A stretch of DNA of 37,295 nucleotides. Origin: a virus. Shown here in pieces: positions 1-8,728 of this stretch. The stretch is from IMG/VR virus record IMGVR_UViG_3300028610_000771, positions 1-37,295 of that record. One strand, written 5' to 3'. Every line of letters begins with the position of its first letter. The stretch's first letter is position 1. The notes beneath the pieces were generated by a model. It had not been told where the DNA came from. It did no database searches and saw nothing but the letters and a program-made list of their open reading frames with translations. The position numbers and the translations under genes are program-made.

Positions 1-3000
1 TCCCCCTCCAGAACCTCCTCCGCCAGGCGGTGCCGCAACCGCCGGGGTGATTCGCATTCGATCATCATTCGTGACGTCTGCGATTTCCCCAGCATGTAAT
101 TCAAACATACCATCCTCTTTTACAAACTGTCTATTTGTCCCGGATGCGAATGCTGGGATCCTATCAACCGCCGGGCCCGTTTTTGAAAATCCAGGCATTT
201 GAATCCTGCGTGACTCGTCCGCAATTGACCTCACAATAGATCCCATTTTCCCCAATGCTTTCGTTTGGTCATCCGTTACTCCCAGCCAATCCTTAAAGAT
301 ATCAACCAACTCCCGAATATTATCTCCCATCTCTCGTTGGACTTCCTCGATCGGACGCATAGCATCAAGCCTGATTCCTTCAGCCCTTGCATTATCAATC
401 AATTCTTTTGTTCTGGCGTCAAGTGTTAGGTTGTATTGTTCCGAAAACCATAACTGCTCTGCCAGAAGTGGAGCAACAGCCCTCAATGAATCAACCTGAC
501 TTCCTCCGGCTGCCCGTAATTGATCGTAAAAACCCAGGGCATCCTGTTGGGATGCTTGGAAAATCTCTTGTGTCAAAAATGCAGTATTACCGAAGGCCCT
601 CAGCATTTCCTGGCTGGCGCCGATTGAATTAATCACGTCTTGATTGTCCGTGACAAATTGCCTCAGCCCAAACAGTTCGGACAACATCCCAGATTCAAAT
701 CCTCCAACTTGACCGATGTCGAATAATGTATCAAGCTGGGACCCCATGATATTGATAATCTCCATCATGGTGTTACCTTCAGCCTGAAGGCTGTTAAAAA
801 ATGCCATTGCGTACTGAGTAGCTCTGTCGAAATTCTCCTGACTTGTCATCTGTGAAAATTTCATATCCAGAGCGTCGAGCTGTTCAAGTGCTTCGGTGTA
901 TTCACTCGATCCAATTCTCAAATCAGATATACTTTTTTCAAGATCAACAATCTCTCTCGCGATGTCTCCGGGGACTTTTATATATTGGGAGAAGGCATTC
1001 AATCCGCTATTCAATGTGCTGTTTATGTATTCCGTAATCTCCGCAATCTCCTGACCACTATCTCTCATCTTCCGAATTATCCCGAGCATCTCGGCGGACC
1101 CCTCGGTCCCCAGCCGTTGAGCTTCCCCGACAAGTTTCGTCCAACTCGCGCCCATCGTTGTCAAGAATTCGCTTTGGGAAATGTACCCGCTCTCGAGATC
1201 TATGAATATCTCCTTGACCCGATTCGCCCAGTCTGCAAAATTGTCGACAGTAATGTCTGACTGATCCATAATATCGGACAACATGAGAGAGGTCGCGGCG
1301 TGAGTGTCGCCGACTTCCTTGGCGAGTTCCTTGAGTGACTCCGTCAGCGCCTCGTTCATTTTCATCCAGGAATTTTCGCGGGTGATTGCCTGGCCGATAC
1401 CGTCGCCAGACAGGAGAGATATTGCGCTGCCTATCGCTGAGACCACCCCCTGGATTATCATTGCCGGGTTCTTCTTAGATATCCCGACGGCGATACTGGC
1501 GGCACCTTCAGCAAGCCCAATCAGATCATCAGTTGTTTTATTCAACTCGACGCCCAGGCTTCCCAGAATGTCAGTGATTCCGGAAAGGACAGACTTCGAA
1601 AACTGGAGGACTTCGTTTGCATCTTCCCAATCTATGACCCACTTTTTCGTAGCCTTGGAGTTGTCTTTGACCTTTTTCATATTATCGAGCCAGGCAGTAC
1701 CGAGGAGGGGAAACTGCTCGAGTGTTTTCTTATTAGCCTCGTTCATAGCGTGTTTAATTCCGAAACCTTCCCTCTCAATCCCGAGCAATTTGAATAAGGA
1801 ATCGTCAATCTTTCGAATCTGCGGTTCCCATTCCTTCCAGATTTTCAGTCTAGCTTTTTCTAATTCAATATTTGCCGCAAGGATTTTCTTTCGCTCCTCT
1901 TCAGCGTCGGACAATTCCTCAACTTTGGCTGCCTCTTCGCTTGATGCTTCAATGACCCCCCGCTGTGCATCCCTGATTTTTTTATATGCTTTTCGTAAGG
2001 CGTTATTCGCCTTAGTATGTTTGGTCAGGAGTTGCAATAAATTTATATTCTTAGTTGCGTAATCGTCAGAGGATGACGTGATCCGTCGCATCTCAACATT
2101 AAAGGCTCTGAGCTCTTTTGTTTTCCCCATAGCTTGCTTGACTTGCTGGATCGCTGTCACGATATCACTGTAAGAATCCCGGTACGATGCTAGATCAGCC
2201 TTTTCCTTTCTCAATTCATTTGCAAACTGGCCGAAGTCCTTCGTGAATTTAACGAATTTATTTGTCGCTTTCGCTATCCATCCAATAAATTTCATGATAC
2301 CTTTGCTGAATTCGGCCAGCCCCGCCACTGCACTTTTAATAAATGCGCTGACATCTTCCTTATTCTCGTTTAACCATTTGCTCAAGGCTTTCATTCCGGG
2401 CAATAGTTTTTTAGTAAGGACGGCCAGGAATTCGTTCTTGATGGCGGTCACGGTTGCGCGGAGGGTTGACTGTTGTTTCCTGAAGGCGATATTGGTGTTA
2501 TCGGTCTTTTTCCCCATAGCGTCAAGCGCTTCGGTATATCGTTTCATTCCTTCTTTACTGGTTAAAACGGCAATCGCGTTGAATGCTTCAATGGAACCAA
2601 ATAAATCTTTCTGCGCCTGGACATCACCCTTGACTTTGTCTGTCATATCCTTCATGAAACCGGTAAAACCTTTTGCCGAAACCGCTGCAATATCAAATTG
2701 AATCTTTAATCTTTTCGCTGCCACTCTGGCCTGTTCCGTTGGCGTGGCGATATTGGCAACGATAGCCTTCAACGAGGACATGGTCTCGGTCGTTTTTATA
2801 CCTCCCGCCGTAAGGGATGCGACAATCGCATTGAGTTCCCGGAATTCGATCCCGACAGATTTAGCTACGCCCATGACTCGCCCAAAAGAACCCGCCAGTT
2901 CATTGACTGTCGTCATTCCTCTTTTGTTCGTTTCGAAAAAGATGTCTGAAATCTCCGAAGCCTGATCGACTCTGAATCCGTAAACATTCATCGCGGTCGC

Positions 3001-3489
3001 TATCACCTTGACAGCCGAATCCATGTCCGTCAAACCAGCCTTTGCGAACCGGGCGGCATCGCCTACGAACTTGACGGCCTCTCCCGGCTTCACACCGGCA
3101 GAGAGAGCCTGATACATGCCCTTTGTCAATTCGGTAGCGGATCCAAGTTCCCCAGCCATGTCGAGAATCTCGTTTCTAAAAACCGACATATTAATAGAGC
3201 TATCGCTGACCAATGTTGTCACGTTTGCCCACTGATCCTCGAAGTCCATCGCCTCATTGACGACGTCACTCACCGCCCTTTTTAATGTTCGGAGGGATGC
3301 GGTCAATCCTTTGGCGACCAGGGCACCGACAGCCATCGATTTCCATAGACTGCCAAAATTCTTTTTCCCTTCCTTGCCGGTTTTCTCCGCAGTCTTGCCG
3401 AGTTGCTTAATTTCTCCGCCAGCTTTCCGGACGGATACTATCCCCTTTTTTGTATCTACAAGTATGACAAGTTCTAGAGTCTCAGCCAT
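1..3489 (-). CDS. Tail tape measure protein (C-terminal end cut by window edge)
   Basis: Sets tail length and is threaded through the tail tube; it probably also acts in DNA ejection. The frame is open from the ATG at 3489 to the left edge (1163 codons). Residues about 70-350 carry the phage tape-measure core: a Met/Ala/Gly-rich helical region with a run like ELGSATELTKGMYQALSAG. A Lys/Glu-rich coiled-coil stretch follows near residues 430-580, then a hydrophobic Ala/Gly segment around residues 640-680. The last visible part contains FASGTNRQ...ELHAGE and a Gly-rich tail, typical of tape-measure C-termini, so the stop is probably close beyond the edge. The ATG lies just after the stop of the frameshifted chaperone, behind a modest AGGTAG site. 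Confidence 0.93.
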   Translation of the reverse strand, partial: MAETLELVILVDTKKGIVSVRKAGGEIKQLGKTAEKTGKEGKKNFGSLWKSMAVGALVAKGLTASLRTLKRAVSDVVNEAMDFEDQWANVTTLVSDSSINMSVFRNEILDMAGELGSATELTKGMYQALSAGVKPGEAVKFVGDAARFAKAGLTDMDSAVKVIATAMNVYGFRVDQASEISDIFFETNKRGMTTVNELAGSFGRVMGVAKSVGIEFRELNAIVASLTAGGIKTTETMSSLKAIVANIATPTEQARVAAKRLKIQFDIAAVSAKGFTGFMKDMTDKVKGDVQAQKDLFGSIEAFNAIAVLTSKEGMKRYTEALDAMGKKTDNTNIAFRKQQSTLRATVTAIKNEFLAVLTKKLLPGMKALSKWLNENKEDVSAFIKSAVAGLAEFSKGIMKFIGWIAKATNKFVKFTKDFGQFANELRKEKADLASYRDSYSDIVTAIQQVKQAMGKTKELRAFNVEMRRITSSSDDYATKNINLLQLLTKHTKANNALRKAYKKIRDAQRGVIEASSEEAAKVEELSDAEEERKKILAANIELEKARLKIWKEWEPQIRKIDDSLFKLLGIEREGFGIKHAMNEANKKTLEQFPLLGTAWLDNMKKVKDNSKATKKWVIDWEDANEVLQFSKSVLSGITDILGSLGVELNKTTDDLIGLAEGAASIAVGISKKNPAMIIQGVVSAIGSAISLLSGDGIGQAITRENSWMKMNEALTESLKELAKEVGDTHAATSLMLSDIMDQSDITVDNFADWANRVKEIFIDLESGYISQSEFLTTMGASWTKLVGEAQRLGTEGSAEMLGIIRKMRDSGQEIAEITEYINSTLNSGLNAFSQYIKVPGDIAREIVDLEKSISDLRIGSSEYTEALEQLDALDMKFSQMTSQENFDRATQYAMAFFNSLQAEGNTMMEIINIMGSQLDTLFDIGQVGGFESGMLSELFGLRQFVTDNQDVINSIGASQEMLRAFGNTAFLTQEIFQASQQDALGFYDQLRAAGGSQVDSLRAVAPLLAEQLWFSEQYNLTLDARTKELIDNARAEGIRLDAMRPIEEVQREMGDNIRELVDIFKDWLGVTDDQTKALGKMGSIVRSIADESRRIQMPGFSKTGPAVDRIPAFASGTNRQFVKEDGMFELHAGEIADVTNDDRMRITPAVAAPPGGGGSGGG

Positions 3490-3492
3490 GAT

Positions 3493-4301
3493 CTACCTTT
3501 TGGTTTTCGTCGGTCTTTTTGGTGGTCTGGTCTTCTTCGGCTTCACCCAGAAACCTTCCTGGATGGCCAGGATTTTTTCGTATTCCCCCAGAAGCAATAC
3601 TTCCGGAACCCGCAGCATTTTGCAAGCCGCCAGGAACGCCTCTATCCTTACATATCCCGCACTGTTTATCTGCGTACATATCAGTCTCCATATTTTAAAT
3701 GCGAGCTGATGTCTCGAGCGAATCGGCGGAGCTTCGGCGGGAGGTTCTTTCGTTCCGGCCGCTATCTGCTCCGCGAACTGTTTTCTGTATACTCTCTTCT
3801 GGTCGGCGCTTAGAACACGGTGGTCCTTTAAAAAGGCAGCGACCTCCTTTAGTTTTTTAGGTCATCAAGTTCCTGGGATCGCTCTTCGTATCCAATCTCT
3901 TTCAACGCTTCTTGACAATGAGTATAGAATTTCATGAACTTTATCGATGGGTATTTTGACAAAAAAACCAGATTCTTTTTGTTGAATGGTACCATGGTGG
4001 TGCTTAGTTTTTTTCCGTCTTTATCCAATTCCCACAGCATTTCAATTTTAGTTCCGTCTGCCAGCTCGCGCTTGATCAGAGATCCCCATACCAAATTATT
4101 GAGCTTTTCCCATTTGAGGATATACCTCATTATGAGAAGTTCGGCGAATTTCTCATTTGATCCGTCTTCCTTTTTTTTCTCGCTCCAATCTTTAGAGAGA
4201 TTTTTTGCCCGTCCATCTAGCTCCAAAATGTCCGCCTCTGTTGGATCCCCGATCGTGAATTCCGGTCCTCCGTCCATCACAATTTTGATTTGTTTCTCCA
4301 T
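3493..4301 (-). CDS. Tail assembly chaperone G-T fusion made by -1 frameshift
   Basis: The G frame starts at 4301 and stops at 3849, but the -1 frame is open from the slippery site at 3858-3852 to a TAG at 3495-3493. A ribosome that slips reads 119 further codons, giving a product of about 269 residues. The T part has no usable ATG, GTG or TTG near its beginning, so frameshifting is the simplest way to express it. It ends in a Lys/Pro-rich tail directly before the tape measure start. Known family behaviour (lambda G/GT): the fusion coats the tape measure during tail assembly and is absent from the virion. Order and spacing fit exactly. Confidence 0.85.
3849..4301 (-). CDS. Tail assembly chaperone G-like protein
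   Basis: A 150-residue acidic protein between the tail tube gene and the tape measure gene, the usual place of lambda G-like chaperones. The N-terminus begins with short beta-like segments (KIVMDGGPEFTIGDPTEAD) and the rest is helical. An AGGAGG site precedes the ATG. It terminates in CTA AAA AAC TAA, where the last seven sense bases form a slippery heptamer, so most ribosomes should make this short form and a minority the fusion. The family is recognised by position, size and the frameshift more than by a sequence motif. Confidence 0.8.
   Translation of the reverse strand: MEKQIKIVMDGGPEFTIGDPTEADILELDGRAKNLSKDWSEKKKEDGSNEKFAELLIMRYILKWEKLNNLVWGSLIKRELADGTKIEMLWELDKDGKKLSTTMVPFNKKNLVFLSKYPSIKFMKFYTHCQEALKEIGYEERSQELDDLKN
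3852..3858 (-). promoter_or_regulatory. -1 ribosomal frameshift site A AAA AAC
   Basis: In the G reading frame the mRNA reads CTA AAA AAC TAA, a textbook X XXY YYZ heptamer followed at once by the zero-frame stop. The -1 frame then continues open for 119 codons. An AGGAGG run (3849-3844) lies immediately downstream but has no start codon of the T frame within reach. A weak hairpin (CCTT/AAGG) follows about 15 bases later. Which element stimulates slipping cannot be told by eye. Confidence 0.85.
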
Positions 4302-4322
4302 AGTGCCTCCTTTGTTTTTTTT

Positions 4323-5528
4323 TTAATCAAACATAATTGAAAGTTCGTCGTCATATGCACTCGTCGCGAATGCTTCTCCGACCCTTGATCCGGTAAGTTC
4401 CTCATCGCCGGTAATATCTGGTGTCATGAATTCTGCTTGTGGGGCGTTGATTGTGTATCGATAATCTGAAGTATCCCCGACGGGCATGATCATCGAATAG
4501 GTCGCTTGATTGTCTGTGAAATAGAAATATTTAGCATATCCCTTTTTGACAACCTCGTCGACAGTGATAGCGATCTCCCGGTTTCCGGCCTTGACAATAC
4601 TTGACGGATAATCTGAATTGACCTTTTCGTCTCCGATCACGGTCAGATTGTTATTGACAACGATTTCAGCTTTCAGGATATCCAAATCGGCAGCTCCATC
4701 GGCGTCAATGTTCTCAGTGACTTGACCATATGCTCCATGAACAATGGTCCCGGAATCCGTTGCAGTCGGTAAAAATCCGCGGACTTCGGCATTATCTGGA
4801 ACCGATCCGACGAGAGCTTCGATAGTGACAATGTCGGTATCATAATCAATGGCGGATATAAGATATCCGGCGCCAGCGTTGTCTTCCCATGATAAATCGG
4901 CGAGTTGAAATTCGATCTTTGCTCCGACCTTGAAGACTTTCGCATTCGTGACGGTGATATCTGTATCCAATGCCTCGTATCCGGCAACGTCATTGACGTC
5001 TGTCGTTCCAGCCCAAACCATGCTCAGGTATGGACCAGTCAGAGACATCTGTCCGAGAGCCGCGTCTGATTCCCCAGCCTCAACGGGAAATGTTCCGACG
5101 TTTGAATATGCGCCAGCACACCAAAAAACAATATGACCCTGTCGGAAAGCTATCGAAAAAGAAACCAACGCAGTACCGACTGGCGCCAGCGTGTACTCGA
5201 CCGATGTCCCGCCGACAATCGTTTCGATTCCCATCAGGGATTTTAACAAGACACCACACCTCGGGGCGACTCCTCCAGATCCGGACGGCTTGATCAAGTA
5301 TGCGATCGCAAACTCGCCAACCATATATGGCCCTTTTACCGGAGGTAACTTCGACAACGTGTTTCTGAGTTGCGGATCCGGTTTATAGATCCGAGGCTGT
5401 TTGACGGATCCCTGTTCGATCAAGTTGACAACGTCAGTCGCCACAGGATAAATGAGTTCCCCCGGTGTGGTTTCTTCCTTGATAAAAACGAGTGTGTTCT
5501 TTGCAATTGCAACATTTTCACTTGGCAT
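4323..5528 (-). CDS. Major tail tube protein (putative)
   Basis: A 401-residue protein rich in beta-strand-forming residues (Val, Thr, Gly, Asp), placed directly before the chaperone pair, where the major tail protein lies in siphovirus-type genomes. It begins MPSENVAIAKNTLVFIKEE. Such N-termini (a short lead, then a VFIKEE-like strand) are common in tube proteins that load a reference value per subunit. The middle holds repeated YxTDIxTVT/IEAL-like strands, suggesting an inserted Ig-like domain, which would explain a length above the usual 200-300 residues. The start overlaps the upstream gene by 11 bases. Call based on order and composition. Confidence 0.65.
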   Translation of the reverse strand: MPSENVAIAKNTLVFIKEETTPGELIYPVATDVVNLIEQGSVKQPRIYKPDPQLRNTLSKLPPVKGPYMVGEFAIAYLIKPSGSGGVAPRCGVLLKSLMGIETIVGGTSVEYTLAPVGTALVSFSIAFRQGHIVFWCAGAYSNVGTFPVEAGESDAALGQMSLTGPYLSMVWAGTTDVNDVAGYEALDTDITVTNAKVFKVGAKIEFQLADLSWEDNAGAGYLISAIDYDTDIVTIEALVGSVPDNAEVRGFLPTATDSGTIVHGAYGQVTENIDADGAADLDILKAEIVVNNNLTVIGDEKVNSDYPSSIVKAGNREIAITVDEVVKKGYAKYFYFTDNQATYSMIMPVGDTSDYRYTINAPQAEFMTPDITGDEELTGSRVGEAFATSAYDDELSIMFD

Positions 5529-5745
5529 TTGTCACCGCCTGTTTTGGTTTCTTTTCAACTACCGGAGGTTTTAAATCCGCCGGATTGTCTGGAACCCATT
5601 CGGATGTACGGTTCAACGCGTGGGCTATTCCAATATCGAACATTCCACTCGTCGGCCCGTCCTTTTCTTTCTTGTAAAACTTTCCATATTTGGGAACCTC
5701 AGTAAACGGGAAGCCCCCCTTGTAAATCATCTTGATTTTTTTCAT
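5518..5745 (-). CDS. Small virion-module protein of unknown function
   Basis: 75 residues, basic N-terminus (MKKIKMIYKGGFPFTEVPKYGKF), a middle section mentioning NRTSEWVPDNP, and a Lys/Pro tail. No family recognised. It lies between the tail terminator-like gene and the tail tube and overlaps the tube start by 11 bases, so it is expected to be co-translated. A GAGGAG site overlaps the end of the upstream gene. Confidence 0.6.
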   Translation of the reverse strand: MKKIKMIYKGGFPFTEVPKYGKFYKKEKDGPTSGMFDIGIAHALNRTSEWVPDNPADLKPPVVEKKPKQAVTNAK

Positions 5746-5751
5746 TTCATT

Positions 5752-6204
5752 TTACTCCTCGGTTAATGATAATTTTAGCCCGGCAAAGGCGCTGAATCCT
5801 TCCGAATTAAAGTTCGGAATCTGACCCGGTTCAATATCTCCAGTTACCCAAATTCTCACAACTCCGATAGGCGGGTTGCTTGCGTTGTTCAATATGAGTT
5901 CCAATTCGTCGGTCATTTGGAGGACTCCTTTCGTATTCCCCTCCCCCATGACTGCCGTCTCTGGTTTCCATATTGATTGGTAAACATAGATGTCAATATT
6001 CCTTTTCCAGTATTGGGGCTTTGGCTTTGATTTATTTGGGAGTCCAGGAAGGCAGACAATCCCGACCGATGGCATTTTATACGAATGAATCGTATAAAAC
6101 CCCAACGGAGAATTTAAGATATAGGCCCGGTCTCCGATGGTTCCGGAATACTGCGCCCGGATCAAGGTCTGAATATACGCAAGTGAAGTTTTTCGACTGC
6201 CCAT
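5752..6204 (-). CDS. Tail terminator / tail completion-like protein
   Basis: 150 residues with the feel of the gpU/tail-terminator family: N-terminal helix (TSLAYIQTLIRAQY), then beta segments IDIYVYQSIWKPETA, a helix TDELELILNN and a terminal beta strand FSAFAGLKLSLTEE. It sits between the neck-type Mu G-like gene and the tail tube, where the terminator is expected. Start ATG overlaps the upstream TAA (TAATG). Likely role: caps the tail tube and forms the interface to the head. Identity rests on order, size and fold-like pattern. Confidence 0.55.
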   Translation of the reverse strand: MGSRKTSLAYIQTLIRAQYSGTIGDRAYILNSPLGFYTIHSYKMPSVGIVCLPGLPNKSKPKPQYWKRNIDIYVYQSIWKPETAVMGEGNTKGVLQMTDELELILNNASNPPIGVVRIWVTGDIEPGQIPNFNSEGFSAFAGLKLSLTEE

Positions 6205-6725
6205 TATGTCAGTTTCCTTTTCAGATCCTTCGGGATGTTTGTCATTTCCTTTTTAGCAGCTCTCGAGAAATTGCTGAAATGGCGCGCGGGAATTTCTAGC
6301 TCCCAGCCTTCCGGTAAAAATACCTTTTGAGCCATGAACCAACGCTTCTGCTTTGCTGTGATCGGATATGGTTCAACGCCTTCGTCGTGAACGAGAGCAA
6401 TGTCAATACCCTTGACGACCTTATTCGTTCTCAGGGCAACGCCGCCGTTGATCATAACCTTTTGCATACCGAACGGAATGGCGCTCGTTGAGAGGAGGGG
6501 TTTATTCCCTCGACCCTTTCCCTTCCCCTTCCGTCTCCACTTCTCAGTCAACGGAGCGAGGGCGTCCCAGGCTTCCCCGATGTTCGCCCCACTGGTTTGA
6601 AAGGTCCGGACTTGATCGGCCATTCCAATCTCGCCAGCGGCGTCGGCTATCATTTCAGAAGAGATAAGCCTCTCCGCTTTTTTTAGGAGCGGAGAGACTT
6701 TATTCCTTTTGATCTTAATTTCCAT
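6204..6725 (-). CDS. Virion morphogenesis protein, Mu gpG / P2 gpS-like
   Basis: 173 residues. The layout matches the phage virion morphogenesis family: a helical N-terminus, W-D-A-LAPLTEKWRRKG (the W..L...T..rk motif), a K-PLLSTSAIPFG strand (the kpLl.TG.L equivalent), ALVHDEGVEPYPITAKQK and a final IPARHFSNFS (the p.R.fl motif). Family members complete the tail or neck. TAATG junctions at both ends couple it to its neighbours. Confidence 0.75.
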   Translation of the reverse strand: MEIKIKRNKVSPLLKKAERLISSEMIADAAGEIGMADQVRTFQTSGANIGEAWDALAPLTEKWRRKGKGKGRGNKPLLSTSAIPFGMQKVMINGGVALRTNKVVKGIDIALVHDEGVEPYPITAKQKRWFMAQKVFLPEGWELEIPARHFSNFSRAAKKEMTNIPKDLKRKLT

Positions 6726-7126
6726 TACTTGAGAACTCCCGTCCCGAATTTCGATTCCTCAATCGGTGAATAAAATTCAACATCGCCAGAGCTTGAGGAC
6801 AGATCGGGGACCGTCCCGTCTCCGTCTCTGATTTCTTTCAGCTCCTCGAGGACGGCTTCCGCCGCTTCCTTGACGGCCTTGTTCACAACATCGGATCGGC
6901 GATATAACCATAGGTTAGCCAGGATTACAGATACACCATTGATGTAATCAGGCACCGGAGAAAAGGGAACCACATACTTGCTATTACAATAATAATCAAT
7001 TCGACCGTCAGCGTATTTGATAGCAGCTGCTATTTTGGCTGTCCCTTCCTCGCCGGTCCCGGCGATATTATTTAACGAAGTATCATACTTCGATTCCCTG
7101 ACCTCTGCCTCGGTGCTATATCCCAT
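6725..7126 (-). CDS. Head-tail connector, Mu gp36-like (DUF1320 family)
   Basis: 133 residues from the ATG at 7126 (a GTG three bases earlier is the alternative). The family pattern is visible: an N-terminal acidic part, AIKYADGRIDYYCNSKYVVPFSP (the a.iD.yl..ry.vP...p pattern), VILANLWLYRRSD and a C-terminal acidic helix plus a tail ending FGTGVLK. In Mu-type phages this gene follows the major capsid gene and encodes a head completion/adaptor protein. AAAAGG precedes the start. Confidence 0.75.
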   Translation of the reverse strand: MGYSTEAEVRESKYDTSLNNIAGTGEEGTAKIAAAIKYADGRIDYYCNSKYVVPFSPVPDYINGVSVILANLWLYRRSDVVNKAVKEAAEAVLEELKEIRDGDGTVPDLSSSSGDVEFYSPIEESKFGTGVLK

Positions 7127-7128
7127 CA

Positions 7129-7701
7129 CTACCTTTTACGCTTGCCGGACTTCCCGCCTTTCCCGCGTTTCCTCGGAACCTTTTTGACTGTCGGCTTTTC
7201 CGTTTCCGGTTCCGCCTTGGTCTCAGGCTCATCAGATTCGGGAGCCTCTTTCACGACAATGTCAACGCCTTCAATTTCTGGAGGATCTTCCATCGATTCA
7301 GCTTCAGGATCGACAAGCTCCTCCGGGATAATAGATTCCTCGGGGAGCAACATGACCCCCTCGTTTACGACGGTTCCATTCTGATCGGTGAGGATATTCC
7401 CGGCTTCCTTATCCTTGACGTCATCTCCGGAAACGGACTTGACTTCAACCATCGGCTCGAGAATCGGTTCTCCAATCTGTTCGACTGGAGGACTCTCGAC
7501 TGGTTCCATTGGTGTCGGCGCCTTGACCTTTTTCCTGTCGGCACTCGCTGCGCGCTGGATTTCATAGACAGGCCCCTCGAAAGGAATCGCCTTTGAAATA
7601 ATAAACTTGTCACACTCGCGCCACTCTCGGGTAACAATAAATTTACCGATACCCTTTTTTTTCGCCCCTTTATAATTCGGGGATAGCCTTATTTTAAACA
7701 T
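7129..7701 (-). CDS. Head-region protein with acidic Pro/Glu linker and basic tail
   Basis: 190 residues. The first 50 (FKIRLSPNYKGAKKKGIGKF) look folded and may correspond to the small gp35-like protein found next to the capsid in Mu relatives. Residues about 55-170 are a low-complexity acidic stretch dominated by Glu, Pro, Val and Ser (PMEPVESPPVEQIGEP and similar). The end switches abruptly to Lys/Arg/Gly (RKRGKGGKSGKRKR). The charge segregation suggests an extended, possibly virion-surface or assembly role. Family assignment is uncertain. Confidence 0.55.
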   Translation of the reverse strand: MFKIRLSPNYKGAKKKGIGKFIVTREWRECDKFIISKAIPFEGPVYEIQRAASADRKKVKAPTPMEPVESPPVEQIGEPILEPMVEVKSVSGDDVKDKEAGNILTDQNGTVVNEGVMLLPEESIIPEELVDPEAESMEDPPEIEGVDIVVKEAPESDEPETKAEPETEKPTVKKVPRKRGKGGKSGKRKR

Positions 7702-7722
7702 TAAGCCTCCTGTGTTTTAAGT

Positions 7723-8718
7723 TTACGCGTTGTAAATTTTCTGGATCACTTGCCAGAAACCAAAGCCGAGATTATACTCAGCCCGCGCTCCGTATGCGTA
7801 TTGATCAGACATAAATCTGTCACCTTCAAACCATTCGGCGGTGAAGGGTTCTGTTTCCATCATGATCAATGGGCGAATCGGCATGTCTCCGCGAACGAGA
7901 AACCATGACTCCTGAGTGTAAGTTGACTTGTGTCCATTGACATCGTAAGTGGTATCAGTGTTCAACCTTGCATTAGGAATCACTCCGGCCACTTGCCCGA
8001 AATAGGGGTTCCGATTATTAGAGGTGTCGAACTCTCGGAGAAACGCCTCGGTAAATATGGCGATATCTTCGGCCGCGCAAATAATGTAGGGCTTCGCTCC
8101 GGGACCATCGTCAAACATGGGATCCCCAGATCTTACATGAAGATTAAAAAATCCCTGTTGTGCCGATTCGAAATCAGCGGTCACATGGGCGACGGTATCA
8201 ACACCGGTTCCGGTGGTGATATTGTCGTTTGTGGCACCGACTCCGGGATCCGGATCATATACCGGGTGACTGTTTGAAAAGAATGTCTGTGTATCAAAAC
8301 ATCCCGCCCAGGGATATGTTCCTTTTGCTCCGCCTCCGGCCTGTTCTCCGTCTCCGCCTTTAAGGAAATCGAAAAATAGTTTATTCGGATGCTGCATGAG
8401 GGTCAATCCCATCTGATCAATTCTCGGTTTAATCATTCCGAGGTTCGGGGTCAAATCCCTTTTCTTTACGCCGATTGTCTTTTCCCAGACCCTTGACGTA
8501 ATGCTGAAATCGTGCTGACGCAATGCCTGAATGTCTCTGGTATCAATAAACTCTTTGACGCCGGAGAACTCTCCAAGCCAATCAAAATACGCGGTCTGAT
8601 CCTTCGTCTTGAAGATGGTTGAAAATAGATTCCAGGGTTGCCCCTTGGAATAGATGTCCATCGCATGGAACAGGGTTGTATTTGATGCTTTTCTCTGATT
8701 TACTGTAATGAATGCCAT
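7723..8718 (-). CDS. Major capsid protein, Mu gpT-like
   Basis: 331 residues, HK97-fold capsid of the Mu T type. Recognisable blocks: YFDWLGEFSGVKEFIDTRDI (family Y.WLG....v.E..g.R), then a SITSRVWEKTIGVKKRDL block (f....E.ti.V.r.di), MGLTLMQHPNKLFFDFL (m......hp..l....l) and CFDTQTFFSNSHP (yDGq.fF...Hp). The C-terminus carries the beta-rich WFLVRGDMPIRPLI...EYNLGFGFWQVI typical of the family. It lies downstream of the protease/scaffold and a decoration-like gene, the Mu order. Confidence 0.9.
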   Translation of the reverse strand: MAFITVNQRKASNTTLFHAMDIYSKGQPWNLFSTIFKTKDQTAYFDWLGEFSGVKEFIDTRDIQALRQHDFSITSRVWEKTIGVKKRDLTPNLGMIKPRIDQMGLTLMQHPNKLFFDFLKGGDGEQAGGGAKGTYPWAGCFDTQTFFSNSHPVYDPDPGVGATNDNITTGTGVDTVAHVTADFESAQQGFFNLHVRSGDPMFDDGPGAKPYIICAAEDIAIFTEAFLREFDTSNNRNPYFGQVAGVIPNARLNTDTTYDVNGHKSTYTQESWFLVRGDMPIRPLIMMETEPFTAEWFEGDRFMSDQYAYGARAEYNLGFGFWQVIQKIYNA

Positions 8719-8728
8719 GTCGTTCTCC

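Noticed and set aside
1304-2062. 252-codon plus-strand open frame, hydrophobic and Ser-rich
   Set aside because: It runs antisense through the tape measure gene, has no ribosome binding site, and its composition is the mirror of the Lys/Glu/Ala-rich coding strand.
3482-3691. 69-codon minus-strand frame beginning METDMYADKQ
   Set aside because: It lies in a different frame over the T part of the chaperone fusion, which is open over the whole interval and ends just before the tape measure start.
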